A program made the position numbers and the translations under genes. This document shows, in pieces, positions 49,145-59,376 of a stretch of DNA of 64,000 nt. Each line of letters starts with the position of its first letter. The stretch's first letter is position 1. The notes beneath the pieces are model-generated. The model was not told the DNA's origin, made no database searches, and saw only the letters and a list, made by a program, of their open reading frames with translations. Source of the DNA: Meira nashicola (lineage: Eukaryota; Basidiomycota; Exobasidiomycetes; Exobasidiales; Brachybasidiaceae); the NCBI GenBank assembly GCA_001600355.1, contig BCJU01000001.1, positions 3,865,178 to 3,929,177 on the forward strand. The letters run 5' to 3'.

Positions 49145-50221
49145 ATGGCATCTGCATTATTCAGACCGGTTTTATCTGCTTCTGCTCGTCCAGCAGCGGC
49201 TTCAATGCCATTGAAATCGTCAATCTCTCGTCAAGCAATTCGAGGATTTGCGGAACAAGCCGCTACACCACCACCACCACCACCACCGCCTCAATCATCT
49301 TCTAACCTTCCATTAATTTTAGGTTTAGGAGGTGTAGCAGGTTTGGGTGGGTATGTTTACTTAAACGGTGGTCTAAGCGGTGCCACAAAAGGAAAAGTTG
49401 GTGATGTTAAAAGTGCAATTTCATCACAAGTAGGTGTTTTGGATAAAAAAGAATTCAAAGAATTTGTCTTGAAAGAAGTTAGACCTTATAATCATGATTC
49501 AAGTACTTTCGTTTTCGAATTACCAGAAAATGCACCTTCTGGCTTAGCTGTAGCTTCTGCACTTTTAGTAAAGGGCGCAGGTGAAGGCGTAAAGGATAAA
49601 GATGGCAAAGATGTTATTCGTCCTTACACTCCCGTCACCAGTCCCGATACCCAAGGTCATTTGGATTTGCTGATCAAGAAATATCCAAATGGTGCAATGA
49701 CAAATCATGTTCATTCCCTCAAACCAGGAGATAAAATTCTGTTGAAAGGACCAATTGACAAATATCAATATAAGCCAAACACTTTGGAACATGTTGGTAT
49801 GATTGCAGGTGGAACAGGTATTACACCTATGTGGCAAGTGATTCAAGCAATCGCAAACGATGCAAATGACAAAACAAAGGTTACATTGATCTATACAAAC
49901 AAGTCAGAAAAGGACATTCTCTTACGTGAAGAATTTGATAAATTGGCAAAGAACGATGAACGCTTTAATGTGATTTACGGATTGGATAAGAAACCAAAGA
50001 GCTTCGGAAAGGAACACTTTGAAGGTTACGTCACACCTGAACACATCAGCAAACATATGCCCGCTCCTGGAAAGGCAGACAAGATCAAAGTCTTTATTTG
50101 CGGTCCTCCACCTCAAGTGGAAGCCATCTCTGGTGGTAAAGGACCAAAAGGATCCCAAGGTGAACTCAAGGGTTTGTTGGCCGATGCAGGTTATCAACCT
50201 GATCAAATTTACAAATTCTAA
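49145..50221 (+). CDS. MCR1: Mitochondrial NADH-cytochrome b5 reductase Mcr1
   Basis: Single exon, 358 residues. Mcr1 reduces ascorbyl free radical and cytochrome b5-type acceptors with NADH; it exists in outer-membrane and intermembrane-space forms. The N terminus is a mitochondrial presequence (MASALFRPVLSASARPAAAS), followed by an eight-Pro run, a hydrophobic anchor (LPLILGLGGVAGLGGYVYL, about residues 55-74) and the reductase: VRPYNHDSSTFVFELPE, FAD site RPYTPVTSPDTQGHLDLLIK, IAGGTGITPMWQVIQAIAND (pyridine nucleotide-binding GGTGITP), TLIYTNKSEKDILLREE and VFICGPPPQVEAISGGKGPK. The end FKF is the family's terminal phenylalanine. All core motifs are present. Confidence 0.95.
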   Translation: MASALFRPVLSASARPAAASMPLKSSISRQAIRGFAEQAATPPPPPPPPQSSSNLPLILGLGGVAGLGGYVYLNGGLSGATKGKVGDVKSAISSQVGVLDKKEFKEFVLKEVRPYNHDSSTFVFELPENAPSGLAVASALLVKGAGEGVKDKDGKDVIRPYTPVTSPDTQGHLDLLIKKYPNGAMTNHVHSLKPGDKILLKGPIDKYQYKPNTLEHVGMIAGGTGITPMWQVIQAIANDANDKTKVTLIYTNKSEKDILLREEFDKLAKNDERFNVIYGLDKKPKSFGKEHFEGYVTPEHISKHMPAPGKADKIKVFICGPPPQVEAISGGKGPKGSQGELKGLLADAGYQPDQIYKF

Positions 50222-50431
50222 GCATTTGCCCGAACATTTTTATCTTGTTTCCTCGAAGACAATGAAGTGGATTTGTAAGTACAAATAGAACCTACGAACA
50301 TCTGTTCGAAGAGATTAATTTATTGCAATAATAAAAGACTTTTACAGTGTGAGCTGTGAGATAAGGTTGTGAAAAAAAATACAAGGATTGTGTTTGTAAG
50401 AAGTACATCTTGGGAAGCTAAAGTAAAGAAA

Positions 50432-52792
50432 TTAAGGTACAACAACCCCATTCGCTGCATGCGATTGATTTCCATGCAGCATGATGGCAAACTTGTCAAC
50501 CTTCTTTTTGTATAATCCGTATTGATTAGATAATGCTGTTGTAGTTGTCAATCCTTGTTCTGGCCATAATTCGATTAATCGTTTGTAGATAGCTTTGCGA
50601 GCATTGATGACGCTCATCTTCTCTTTTGAATTTTCCAGTTCATTCTTCTCCGTCCTGATTTCCGTCATTGCATTATCGATCGTCATGATGGTGAACAAAG
50701 TTTCACGTAAAGGCTCTGTCCATGGCCACCTTTTCACTGGCTTGACATTCTTATTAACGGGTGCATTCGTTCCATCTTCATCCGCTTCGTCAAGCTCTCC
50801 TTCACCTAGCTCTTTCTCTACCGCTTCTTCAGCTTGTTTCTCTTCAGCAGCATTCCCGCTCGTAATTGGCGTTCCATCTCTGCTACCTCTAGCTTGCCAA
50901 GCAAGCATAGCTTCATCGTACGATTTCGTCATATCCTCGTGAATCGAATCAATTTGACGTTTCATTCCCTTTTCCTGCATGTCCATAAACTTTTTCATCA
51001 AAGCAGCATGATCATTATACGTTTGCCTTCGAACGTATTTATTCAATGTGTGTCGATTGTAAGGGAATATCTGTGGTAACCAATTGAAGAAGTTGTCGTT
51101 GAATTCGTCCAATGCAATCGCAACCATACTCGCATGTACCAAAGGATCGCGAAGGTCTGGAGGGAATTTAGACTTTTTAAGCCAACTTTCTTTTGCTGCT
51201 AATTGACGAAGATGGATGAATTCCTTTTCCAATCTTCGTGGAACAGGTCTTGTAGGGTATTTGATTGCTTGGATTGGTAGAAAAGGTGCTTGTCTTTCTC
51301 CATCTTTTCCATTTTCTGCATCTCCAGCATCATTCTTCGCCTCTTCAGCTTGTTCTTCTTCGGATAATGGAGCAATTTTTAGGACTTCTGCATATCTGCT
51401 CAACATCGTATTGATAACAGATGCATTAGTTGCTTCTGCACCTTTTTCCAAGTAGATTGCTCCTGCTCCTCCGGCATCAGTTCCGTCAGGTCCTGGATCA
51501 GTCTGTCCAAAATTGGCCGGCATCTGTCCACGTTTGCCAGCATTGAGTAATAATTCCTCTCTCTGAGCTTCCAATTTACTTCTTTCCACTTCTTCCAATT
51601 CGATTTCTCCCTCAACGACAAAAAATCCAGAAGCTGATGGTTTGGCCGAATACGTTGGCTCATCAACATTTAGCTCAGAATCATCCACGAAAGGATCTTT
51701 TGTGTCATATTCCCCAATTTCATACTCCGCTTCTGATTTCTTTCCTTTCCCTTTTCCCTTGCCTTTTCCACCACCTGGAGCCTGAACGGGATACTTTTGC
51801 AGCAGACGAGCTAGCCCTCCCAAATCGTCCGAATAGTTTACACCATCTCCATTTTCTCCGTCACCTTCCTTCTCTTCTTCCGGCTCCTCTTCGGCAGGTA
51901 GCGTGCTTTCATACCATTTGGCCCATGCATCATCCTTCTCTTTCAACACTTTGTACACCTCATCGGGTATATTGGTCATGTATGCGTCCTCGTCGTTTTT
52001 TGCAAGGCTGATTTTAATGCGTACTGTTGGACGAGGAGGCGGTCCAGCGGGAACAAGCTCGACAGAAGGGCTTCTTCTTTTCAGCTTCTTCTTCGTTAGC
52101 ACTTTCTTTCCCTTCTTTTCTGTTCCATCTTCATTCTGTACATCGTTCATGATTTCATCTTCATCTGCATTGCCCTCTCCCGCCTGTTTTGCAGTGCTGA
52201 GTGAATCGCCATTCAATTCCTTTCTTGCGGATGAACTTTCGGGAGTATCTTGTATTCCGATAGCTTTTTCTACACCATCCATCTCTGACTTCTCCTCTCC
52301 CGTATCTCCCTCGCTGCTGCCATCATCATCATCTTCGTCTTCCTCGTCGTCGTCATCTTCTTCATCTTCATCATCATCGCTATCTTCTTCTTCGTCCTCC
52401 CCTTCTTCCCCTTCATCTTGTTCCTCTCCTGCTACTCCAAAGCTTTCATCCTCCTCTTCATCCTCATTTTCCAGTTGCCCTGCTGTAGCTTGTAATTCTT
52501 CTGCAGTTTCTTCTGTTGCTATCGATTTCGCTTTGCGGGAAGGATTGATACGTGAAGCAGGCGTTCCATTATTTGCGTCAACGAATTCCACGTCTCCATC
52601 ATCATCCGCGTGGTTTTCTCCATCTAATTTCTGTGATAATTTGCTTGGACTTGAATTCCCATTCACTTCCGGACTATTCGCCTGTGTTCCATTTGCCGAC
52701 GGTCTCGGTGATTGTGCTGGCGACATCAATGCGGCAACAGAGATGCGCGAAGGTGTTGAAGTGACATCATCTAGATCGCCGCCTTCTGCCAT
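50432..52792 (-). CDS. HPC2: HPC2/ubinuclein-type HIR complex subunit
   Basis: Single exon, 786 residues. Ubinuclein/Hpc2 belongs to the HIRA/HIR histone chaperone complex, which deposits H3.3-H4 outside replication and represses histone genes. The Hpc2-related domain is visible at about residues 355-395: EIGEYDTKDPFVDDSELNVD followed by EPTYSAKPSASGFFVVEGEI, matching the (D/E)YD-DDPFIDDSE-...-GFFV pattern. A ubinuclein-middle-like helical domain lies at about 525-640 (FPPDLRDPLVHASMVAIALD, NFFNWLPQIFPYNRHTLNKY). The N-terminal 300 residues are disordered with a very long Asp/Glu run (about residues 112-165). A long antisense reading of this run is an artefact. Divergent from the flavoenzyme gene by about 1.1 kb. 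Confidence 0.88.
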   Translation of the reverse strand: MAEGGDLDDVTSTPSRISVAALMSPAQSPRPSANGTQANSPEVNGNSSPSKLSQKLDGENHADDDGDVEFVDANNGTPASRINPSRKAKSIATEETAEELQATAGQLENEDEEEDESFGVAGEEQDEGEEGEDEEEDSDDDEDEEDDDDEEDEDDDDGSSEGDTGEEKSEMDGVEKAIGIQDTPESSSARKELNGDSLSTAKQAGEGNADEDEIMNDVQNEDGTEKKGKKVLTKKKLKRRSPSVELVPAGPPPRPTVRIKISLAKNDEDAYMTNIPDEVYKVLKEKDDAWAKWYESTLPAEEEPEEEKEGDGENGDGVNYSDDLGGLARLLQKYPVQAPGGGKGKGKGKGKKSEAEYEIGEYDTKDPFVDDSELNVDEPTYSAKPSASGFFVVEGEIELEEVERSKLEAQREELLLNAGKRGQMPANFGQTDPGPDGTDAGGAGAIYLEKGAEATNASVINTMLSRYAEVLKIAPLSEEEQAEEAKNDAGDAENGKDGERQAPFLPIQAIKYPTRPVPRRLEKEFIHLRQLAAKESWLKKSKFPPDLRDPLVHASMVAIALDEFNDNFFNWLPQIFPYNRHTLNKYVRRQTYNDHAALMKKFMDMQEKGMKRQIDSIHEDMTKSYDEAMLAWQARGSRDGTPITSGNAAEEKQAEEAVEKELGEGELDEADEDGTNAPVNKNVKPVKRWPWTEPLRETLFTIMTIDNAMTEIRTEKNELENSKEKMSVINARKAIYKRLIELWPEQGLTTTTALSNQYGLYKKKVDKFAIMLHGNQSHAANGVVVP

Positions 52793-53315
52793 GTTTGTGT
52801 TGGATAACGATTAGTAGCTTTCTCCTCTTGCTGCTTCCACGTTTGGGATTTTGAATGGATAAGGATTCAATCTAGCAAATCATAGGCGACAACGGAATCT
52901 GGATTGGGAAAGTGCGTGAATAAGCAATTGTTCAGTAAAACGAATGATGATGAAACATTTGTGATGGCGATAAAATGATTTACGTTCTAATTCTGCAAGA
53001 AAGCCATGTCTTGTGCATGATGAATGCACTAGAAATGGTGCACCTTGACAGTGTACCGTGGAAAGCATCACTTTTGACATTTTCTTGGTTGATCTCGCGA
53101 ATCGTAACGCGAACTAAGTGAGGCTCAGCGCACGCGTAAAAATAAAGGTGTACAGAAAGAGCAGTGCGCGATTTAAAGACTAAACCGCCATCCTGATTCA
53201 TCATCAAAGTGATCAGTCAATTGCAAACTCGAAAATTTGATATTTGAATTGACACAATTGCACCTGTCATGCATGCCTGAGCATATTCAAAAACAAGCAA
53301 GAGTTTTTGATGACA

Positions 53316-53441
53316 TTAAGATGACTCCATCTCAGAGGCAATCATGTTAGAAGATGCTTGCACTGGTGCTGCAGAAACCTCATCATTGTTGACAGAAAGC
53401 AAGAGATTGTCATCTCCTCCTCCAAAGAAAGCAATGCTCAT
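53316..53441 (-). CDS. Possible 41-residue small protein
   Basis: An ATG (53441) to stop frame on the minus strand: hydrophobic-glycine start (MSIAFFGGGDDNLLLSVNND) then Ala/Ser/Met-rich end. The frame is open upstream to about 53498 without ATG; an intron with a GTAAGT donor (53520 region) and AG before the CGC TTA codons could supply an upstream exon, but I could not find one with an ATG. It does not end in a CAAX motif, so a lipopeptide pheromone precursor is unlikely. Low confidence. Confidence 0.2.
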   Translation of the reverse strand: MSIAFFGGGDDNLLLSVNNDEVSAAPVQASSNMIASEMESS

Positions 53442-53810
53442 CCTCCTCTTATTCCTGAATGCTAAGCGCTGTTGATTTGTATTTGACGCGTTTACCACAA
53501 AGTAAATGAATCTGAGACTTACCTTGTCTACCTTTTGATCGTAAAAGTATATGATGAAAGAATGTTTAATGATGAGGGCAAGAAGTCAGAATAAAGACAT
53601 TAAACAAGGACAGCTAGACTTGTATGCGATTTTCGATCAGCTTTTTTGACATATTTCTCCTCTATAAAGTGGAATGAAAGCCGGATCTAATTTAATCACT
53701 TCTGTTAAATGTACCTGAACATGTGTTGATCTCCTTGCAAGACTTTTCCTGTGAAGGAGGTGAAGACAATTTTCGCGGCGTTTTGTTCAAGTTACAATTT
53801 AGCCCTACCC

Positions 53811-53838
53811 TGCGCTGCGCGGGCGCGGGCGCAGCGCA
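53811..53838. repeat. Perfect GC-rich inverted repeat (hairpin)
   Basis: TGCGCTGCGC (53811-53820) and GCGCAGCGCA (53829-53838) are exact reverse complements separated by the 8-base loop GGGCGCGG. It starts 115 bp and ends 88 bp before the flavoenzyme ATG, probably in its 5' untranslated leader or core promoter. It stands out in AT-rich flanks. Confidence 0.7.
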
Positions 53839-53925
53839 CCCGTGTTGTTCTTTCCTTCCTTAGAGTGGGGGATTTTCTAAAAGCTTTTCTTTATAGATTT
53901 CTTCCATCACTTACCTGCCTGCAAG

Positions 53926-55447
53926 ATGGCAAAAGATCATCAAGATGCATACATCGTCGTTGGTTCTGGCGTCTTTGGATCTTCAACAGCATTAGAACTC
54001 ATACGTGCAGGTCACAAAGTTATCGTTTTAGATCGATCAGAAGATGGATATTGTGCACCAGATGGAGCGAGTAATGATTTGAATAAAATCGTTCGTGCTG
54101 ATTATTCTGATCCACATTATCGTAATTTAGCAAAGATGGCGATTTCATATTGGAGAAGATCAGAATTAATTTCACAATATTATCATGAAGTTGGAGTATT
54201 GTTTCATACTGGAACTTCTATCGATCAGGATATCAGTAAGGAATATATTGGAGGAGCAATTGAAGCTGCTTCTTCTGCTTCTATTCATGAATTACCTGCA
54301 TATGGCCAAACACTAAAACCTGCAGCATATGAAGTCTCAACGACTGATCAAGTCAAAGGCTGCTTTCCGGTATCAGCTCGTGATCGAATTGGTCGTTTGA
54401 ACAAAGACGTTTCTTCCGGTCGAAATAAAGCTTACTTTAACCCACGTGGAGGCTGGGCAGAAGCAGGAAAAGCAACCAATGCAGTACTAGATGAAGCAAA
54501 AAGGCTAGGAGTTGAAGTATATGGCAATGCACATGTGAACAAGTTATTGTTTGAAGATACAAACGATTCGAAACGGGTGACAGGTGTGCGTTGTGCAGAT
54601 GGAAGGACATTCCATATACAAGGTCAAGGACAGACGATCTTATGTGTCGGTGCATGGAGTGAAGGCCTACTACGAGCAATTTTCGAAGAGCAAAAGTTTA
54701 GCTCTCAAATCTCTTTGCCCACCTGGTCATCAGCGCAAGTGGTAATTACAATTCAATTGAACGAAGAACAACAAAAGATCTATCGTGATACGCCAGTAGT
54801 TTTATGTTTCGAAAATGGTAATTATTGTTTCGAGCCAGATTCGAATGGTTTGATGAAAATTGCAATCCATAGTGGTGGATACAGATTCCCTCTGCCTTCC
54901 ACAAATCCAAACACTCCTCTCACATTTCCTACTTTCGCTGATTCAATTAATGGACAAGCCAGCGAATCAAGTAAAATCACCATCAAAGGAGCTCCTTCAA
55001 GCGTTGTGAAAGAAGCTCGTTGTTCTCCTGATCAAGCAAAGAAGATATTAGAAAATCTACAGTATGTCTATCCGGAACTTGCAAATGCACCGATCGTATA
55101 CGATAGGATTTGCTTTTATAGTGAATCTTTAGACGAAAACTGGATTATCGATCATGCTCCGGGCTTAAAGGGCTTAGTTGTCGCATCTGGTGATAGTGGT
55201 CATGCATTCAAGGTGAGTAAAATATCAATTTCAAAAGTGACGAATAATATTACTGACTATTACCTTTTCTCATCAGTTTTTACCAATTCTCGGAAACCTT
55301 GTTTGTGCAAGGATGGGCCTACAACAAGCAGGAACATTGACTAAACATCAAGATCGAGTCTTCTCGTTCGCCTATCACGCAGATCTGCACAAACAATCAG
55401 ATCATTCACATCAACGTGAATCTTCCAACTTTAAGGCTCGTCTCTGA
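53926..55447 (+). CDS. FAD-dependent DAO-family oxidase (fructosyl-amino-acid/sarcosine oxidase type)
   Basis: Two exons, 53926-55212 and 55277-55447, 485 residues. The enzyme group (fructosyl amino acid oxidases, sarcosine and pipecolate oxidases) oxidises secondary amines with covalent FAD. The dinucleotide motif VVGSGVFGSSTALELIRAGH sits at residue 11, followed by VIVLDR and an arginine-rich NKIVRADYSDPHYRNLA. C-terminally, YDRICFYSESLDENWIIDHA carries the cysteine that in fructosyl-amino-acid oxidases binds FAD covalently; then VVASGDSGHAFK joins across the intron to FLPILGNLVCARM. The last residues are A-R-L, a PTS1-like peroxisomal tail, encoded in exon 2. Substrate is not determined; fungal relatives handle fructosyl amino acids, sarcosine or saccharopine/pipecolate. 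A perfect hairpin lies in the leader. Confidence 0.82.
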
Positions 55448-55571
55448 TAAATTAGCAACTTTCTCACCTTTCCATTATATGTGTAACTATATTCATGTCA
55501 TTGTTTCTGTCAATTCGTTGCGTGAGAGTATGTATGATAATGAGTGATGCTACAAAAAAATATCTAAAGCT

Positions 55572-58385
55572 CTAGTTTGATTCCTTCACGTATCCTGGAT
55601 TCTTTCTTAGGATAACTAATCCTTCCAACACGCTCGCGAAGCTCAAATACTCGTCCGTTGCCAATTCAGCACGCTCATATGAACCCAAACGAACAGGGGA
55701 AGTATGCGTTTGGAATCCAGTGATCGTACGTGGCTTACCGGCTTGACCCACAACATCGACAGCTTGACCAACACGAACAGTCGTCGGTAGAGGTTGTAAT
55801 TCCTCATCCAAAGTGATAAGGAAGCGAGGGTACATTGCGCTCACAAGGAAGTACAACATCCAATGATTTTTCTCCAAAACAAATCCACGTGCGTCTGTGA
55901 AGCTGACAAGCAAACTTAACAAACCACACACAGCCGTCTTGCTGAGTAATTGTCTATCGGTATGGTAAGGGTTGATACCCACCGTTCCTTTACCCATATG
56001 AATCAAACCTTGAGCAATACGAACCATGAATAAACAATTGCTTTCCTTGTGGTAATAATTGGCCAATTGTCTCAACATTTGTGCCAATCTTGCATTATTT
56101 GTTCCAGCTCCAACGATACCCATTGCGAGAATAGAATTTATAGCAACGTCCAAATCGTTATCGTGAGAATATTTGGATAGGGTATCAACAAGAGGCATTT
56201 GCGGATTGGATGGATTCAAGAGAGCCAAAGCAAGAGGGACTGATTTACGAATGACTGGCTCTCCATAGTGCATCATATGCGACATGTGCCGTAGCGTCAT
56301 CTCAGCACCAACATCTTCACCCATTGCAACAAGTGCAACACCAATCACAGCGAAGGACTGGTACAGATCGTTGACCTTTTCCTCTTCTTCATCTTTCTTC
56401 TCCTTTCCATCTTCACCTTCTTCATCATCGTCATCTTTTTTGTCGTCCACATTGAGATGTTCGGTGCAATGGTGCAACATTGCTTGAATTTTCAAAACAT
56501 TACCGGTTCCTGCATAACTACACATGTCCACTAAAACTTGTGCTTGTTTTGCAATGGGGTGATCAATGGCCTTCAATGTTTCAATCGTTGCATCGCTTGC
56601 ATCTTGTCTGCCAATGAACAATAGCGCCAAACCTAAGCTCAAGAAACGAGCCCATTTCTCATTCAATTGTGCAGGCTCTCTTTCCATCATTGTTTGCAAG
56701 ATTGTAGGTGTGATTTCTCCATGCGCAGATCCAACAAAGATGAAACCTAATGACAAGGCTGCCATGGACGCGACCTCCATAGAAGCTGTGTCATCGGCAA
56801 CATGTTGAAGCAAAAGTGGAACAATATCCTCTCTGCATGAACCTGCGTATGCAATTCCAATACCGATGATCGCAGATATCTTGAGTGGGGTACTATTGCT
56901 TTCGACGTGCTCTGTCAAGAGAGCAAGAGCGGCGTCCATTTCTGTGCGAATACCTGAATGAAGAATACCGTAAGCCATAAGTGCACCGGCCTTGATGTAT
57001 TCATCAGACGAATAAGTGTATTTGTCGATATGACTCAATCCCATCTCAGTATCCCACAACAAGCTCATACCCAAACTTGCACTTGCACTCAACATGCCAT
57101 GGTCCTTATTCTTGTAAATCCAGCTGTTTCCTTCTTCGGCCCCCACCATCAATTTGTCATTTCCATATCCAGCATTAACGAATGCGTTCACAAAAGTACT
57201 GGCCAAATTACCTCTGGCAGAATCTACCGAACCGCTCACTGTAGATCGCGAGTTCTCTAAATGACTCTTGTAGATATCCTCGAGCGATTTTGGATCGTAT
57301 ACGCCTAATTCCTTTCCAAATTTGATAAAGTTTGAAGATAATTGTGTGTTGAAGATGCAATCAAGGACAGAGTAATCAGAAATAGGATCACTTTCGTCTT
57401 GAAGCCATTCGACCGGAACTTGTTGTCTTCCCAGCAGAAGTGCAAGTTGCTTCTTCATTGTCGGATTCTTGGGTGCTTCGAAATCGTCTCGGATCAATTC
57501 ACGATCCCCGATGCGTAGAGACAATGTCAATGCTTCGGCGTATCGATCAAATTTGCGGTAAATTGCGTGTGCAGTGCGTAAGAATTCTACATCATCTGGT
57601 GGGACCAACAAGTTGACACAGCTGACCATATAAAGACAAGCTCTTGCATATGTATCCTTGTCCACAAACTCTGGCAAGCGATCGATAGATTCCAGTTCCA
57701 GTAGTAGATCTACTGCATCGGCTTCAGCGTTATGTGACAAGCTGAATGGAACGATCAATACAGCCAAATCGAGTAATTCTTTGTTGGTACCAGGAGAATT
57801 TTCATCGTGCTTTTCGCCACGGGCATTATATTCCTCTCCTAATTCTGCTGCAAGATGTCTGACGTATTCATGACCCCAAAGTCCTGGATTCTCTGCTTCG
57901 CCTACCTGAGATGCCAACAAACGGAATTTCAATGTTTCGCGTTGGCCGTTATCCGAATAAGTCATTGCAAGTACGGATAGAATCTCTGAGAATAGAGCCT
58001 TGTCAGCCGAAGAAGACCAAGATTCAAATGTTGTCTTTAATTCACCAAAATGAGGCCGTAAAAACTTGAGTGGTTTAGGAACGGAAGTCATTGATGATGT
58101 ACTTGTGCGTATAAGTGTACGTAATGATTCTAGGGCAGGACGATGTAAGGTCTTATCTGATTCACTTAATCGTTCAACAAGCATTTCGAGCTCATTTTTT
58201 AATTGAAGGTCCTCTTCACTAAGTTCATCTTCATTCTTATTTTCCTTTTTGTCTTGTCCTGCATCTCCGTTCAATTTTACATCACCATTTTCCTTCTTTT
58301 CCGAATCTTTCTTATCGGCATCCTTCTTCTTTGGATCTTGAGAAGGAACCGGAACGGCATAAGCTTGTTCCTCTCCACGCGACAT
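55572..58385 (-). CDS. RPN1: 26S proteasome non-ATPase subunit Rpn1
   Basis: Single exon from ATG 58385 (MSRGEEQAY), 937 residues, against 993 in yeast and 908 in human PSMD2. Rpn1 is the base subunit that receives ubiquitin shuttles and Usp14/Ubp6. The open frame extends further upstream but the next codon in that direction lacks ATG. The N-terminal charged Lys/Asp/Glu part is followed by ELEMLVERLSESDKTLHRPA, then the PC-repeat toroid: GLYVAG-like repeats such as AGALMAYGILHSGIRTEMDA, SMAALSLGFIFVGSAHGEIT and LALALLNPSNPQMPLVDTLS with an acidic insert (KKDDDDEEGEDGKEKKDEEE). It ends in the RPN1 C-terminal domain reading GFQTHTSPVRLGSYERAELA and VILRKNPGY. This is the second proteasome gene in the window, with PSMG4. 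Confidence 0.95.
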   Translation of the reverse strand: MSRGEEQAYAVPVPSQDPKKKDADKKDSEKKENGDVKLNGDAGQDKKENKNEDELSEEDLQLKNELEMLVERLSESDKTLHRPALESLRTLIRTSTSSMTSVPKPLKFLRPHFGELKTTFESWSSSADKALFSEILSVLAMTYSDNGQRETLKFRLLASQVGEAENPGLWGHEYVRHLAAELGEEYNARGEKHDENSPGTNKELLDLAVLIVPFSLSHNAEADAVDLLLELESIDRLPEFVDKDTYARACLYMVSCVNLLVPPDDVEFLRTAHAIYRKFDRYAEALTLSLRIGDRELIRDDFEAPKNPTMKKQLALLLGRQQVPVEWLQDESDPISDYSVLDCIFNTQLSSNFIKFGKELGVYDPKSLEDIYKSHLENSRSTVSGSVDSARGNLASTFVNAFVNAGYGNDKLMVGAEEGNSWIYKNKDHGMLSASASLGMSLLWDTEMGLSHIDKYTYSSDEYIKAGALMAYGILHSGIRTEMDAALALLTEHVESNSTPLKISAIIGIGIAYAGSCREDIVPLLLQHVADDTASMEVASMAALSLGFIFVGSAHGEITPTILQTMMEREPAQLNEKWARFLSLGLALLFIGRQDASDATIETLKAIDHPIAKQAQVLVDMCSYAGTGNVLKIQAMLHHCTEHLNVDDKKDDDDEEGEDGKEKKDEEEEKVNDLYQSFAVIGVALVAMGEDVGAEMTLRHMSHMMHYGEPVIRKSVPLALALLNPSNPQMPLVDTLSKYSHDNDLDVAINSILAMGIVGAGTNNARLAQMLRQLANYYHKESNCLFMVRIAQGLIHMGKGTVGINPYHTDRQLLSKTAVCGLLSLLVSFTDARGFVLEKNHWMLYFLVSAMYPRFLITLDEELQPLPTTVRVGQAVDVVGQAGKPRTITGFQTHTSPVRLGSYERAELATDEYLSFASVLEGLVILRKNPGYVKESN

Positions 58386-59376
58386 GATTGCACGTCGAAA
58401 TGGGAAAGCTCTGATTTGTAACACTGACAAGAGAAAGAGCGGAAGTGATGTGAAAGAAGATGAAATGATTGCGTCGTATGTATCTTCAAAGTGTTGTAAT
58501 ATTCTAGAAGTAGTATGTATTACACAGACGCAAAGCCAGTGGCGGAACGCGCGTCAAATCTATAGGTATCAAGCCATACCTTCACGTGTATGTACGTACG
58601 TGCGAGTGCCCCGTGCGTCCTTCTTATGGAGGTCCACTAGTGACACCTCACACGATGTAAATCTTCGCTTCCCTCTAGAATGAATTCTTTTTTACACCTT
58701 TACCAACTCTTTCAGATGACACAATGAAGTGAATGTTGAAGCGCATTTTGCTACTCTTATATAATCAAATGATACTTCTCATGTTGTAAGAATGACATGG
58801 GAAGAAGAATTGCGGCCCTTCAGAGGAAGAGAAAGAGATGAGAAAGCTCACTTAAAAATGTCATTAGCCTCGGATCGATAAAAGTCTAGATCGACTCTTA
58901 TTTCTGTGAAAATTATGACATTTTATTGATCGCCGTGAGTCTAGACTTCGGAGAAAATTTCGAGGGATTGAATCAATTTAGTACACGGATAATCGTTCCT
59001 GTTCCTAAATTAGTCCATCTTACGCCACGATCGAAATCTGCTTGGCCTACATATGTCTGCTTGTTTAAAGATGAACGGAGATTAAATTTTGGCGTTTTTA
59101 ATGGTCCCTAAAAGACCTTCTAAAGTTTGACAATCAAAAATCCCGCTTCTTGGCAGGGCTGTGCCTTCTTGGCGATATCGTCATTCTAAGTGCACACATG
59201 GTTGTAAGAACATCAAGATGACTTGGTAAATACAGATAGAGTTGAAATTTACTAAAATGGAAGGCGAGTAGGTGATTAATAAAGCGCAGCGCAACACGCG
59301 TCTATAATGATGTGTTGCTTGTGTTACTTTTAATGTGCCTGAAGAACAAGCACGCGTATTCTTTAACCAAACAATG

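Larger units (their letters stand above)
52793..53925. other. Intergenic region, HPC2 / flavoenzyme
   Basis: 1133 bp with no well supported gene. Contains ACGCGT at 53132-53137 and 53486-53491, a small minus-strand frame at 53316-53441, and a GC-rich palindrome at 53811-53838 (listed separately) in otherwise AT-rich DNA. Confidence 0.45.

Noticed and set aside
51903..52814. 303-codon plus-strand frame with poly-serine
   Set aside because: It is antisense to the Asp/Glu tract and neighbouring coding sequence of HPC2; the serines are the complement of GAT/GAA codons. No independent motif.
53316..53441. Short frame as a mating pheromone precursor
   Set aside because: Length fits but there is no cysteine or CAAX ending, which pheromone precursors of basidiomycetes need.
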